From contig JAPYPK010000072.1 of assembly GCA_029937655.1 (NCBI GenBank), positions 1-6,978 on the forward strand: a stretch of 6,978 nt of DNA, given 5' to 3'. Position numbers and translations under genes: made by a program. The notes beneath the pieces were generated by a model. That model saw only the letters and a list, made by a program, of their open reading frames with translations. It had not been told where the DNA came from and ran no database searches. The stretch's first letter is position 1; each line of letters starts with the position of its first letter. This DNA comes from Nitrospinaceae bacterium. GTDB taxonomy: Bacteria; Nitrospinota; Nitrospinia; Nitrospinales; VA-1. Below, in pieces: positions 6,569-6,978 of the stretch.

Positions 6569-6978
6569 ATGGGTGTTATTTCATCTGAAAAATATATACT
6601 TACCTTAAAATCTTTGGCCAACCGTAGAGTTGTAGCGGTTTTTTTCCTTGGTTTTGCTTCTGGCTTGCCTTTGGCACTTACAGGGGGGACTCTTCAAGCA
6701 TGGATGGCCGTTGAAGGAGTAGATTTAAAAACGATAGGACTTTTTAGTCTTGTTGGGCTCCCCTATGTGTTTAAGTTTTTTTGGGCCCCTCTCCTAGACC
6801 GATATGCGCTTCCTTTTTTAGGCAGACGCCGAGGATGGATATTGGGCACGCAATTAGCCTTAATGGTTTTAATTGTTATGTTAGGTTTTACTTCCCCGAA
6901 GGATACACCATTGCTGGTGGCATTGATTGCTCTAATCCTTACCTTTACTTCAGCTTCACAAGATATAGTAATAGATGC
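6569..6978 (+). CDS. ampG: AmpG-type muropeptide permease, 3' end outside window
   Basis: This is the N-terminal part of an inner-membrane major-facilitator transporter that imports anhydro-muropeptides for peptidoglycan recycling. From the ATG at 6569, the first after an in-frame TAA at 6560, 136 complete codons are visible before the edge. The similarity to E. coli AmpG is strong: LGFASGLPLALTGGTLQAWM (27-46), DLKTIGLFSLVGLPYVFKF (52-70), APLLDRY (73-79), GRRRGW (85-90) and SASQDIVID (128-136). Hydrophobic segments near 20-40, 55-74, 91-108 and 113-130 fit the first membrane helices of the family. There is no Shine-Dalgarno sequence before the start. AmpG can also influence beta-lactamase induction in some bacteria, but nothing here shows that. 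Both AmpG and MotB deal with peptidoglycan, but the two genes diverge and need not be linked. Confidence 0.93.
   Translation, partial: MGVISSEKYILTLKSLANRRVVAVFFLGFASGLPLALTGGTLQAWMAVEGVDLKTIGLFSLVGLPYVFKFFWAPLLDRYALPFLGRRRGWILGTQLALMVLIVMLGFTSPKDTPLLVALIALILTFTSASQDIVID

Overview
The window is AT-rich (about 40% GC by eye) bacterial chromosomal DNA. The cell is Gram-negative, since it has a class I adenylate cyclase, an AmpG muropeptide permease and a MotA/MotB stator. The FGE-like protein at the left edge resembles those I associate with Nitrospinota and deltaproteobacterial-grade marine lineages, but that placement rests on recall and is weak. I see no transposases, tRNAs, rRNAs or CRISPR arrays.

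Layout. At 1-761 (+) is the 3' part of an FGE/sulfatase-modifying-factor-like gene that enters from the left. A 94-bp convergent gap follows. Four minus-strand genes then run from 6329 down to 856: a MotB homologue with a very long N-terminal coiled coil, a class I adenylate cyclase, MotA, and a pentapeptide-repeat protein. The last three are tightly packed, with gaps of 11 bp and 2 bp. A 124-bp gap separates motB from the cyclase gene. A 239-bp divergent intergenic region (6330-6568) leads to the 5' part of ampG (+), which leaves the window on the right.

How the genes may work together. MotA and MotB should form an ion-conducting stator anchored to peptidoglycan. Here motB comes first, and a cAMP-producing enzyme sits between the two stator genes, so stator and cyclase are probably made together. 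The MotB N-terminus, normally a few tens of residues, is about 280 residues of mostly coiled coil that must lie in the cytoplasm. The cyclase keeps the catalytic nucleotidyltransferase motif but lacks most of the C-terminal region found in the enterobacterial enzyme. A reasonable hypothesis is a stator linked to cAMP signalling, with the coil and the pentapeptide-repeat rod as scaffolds. This is inference from layout and architecture. A run of nine G in the motB coding strand, just before the membrane segment, could also make the stator phase-variable.
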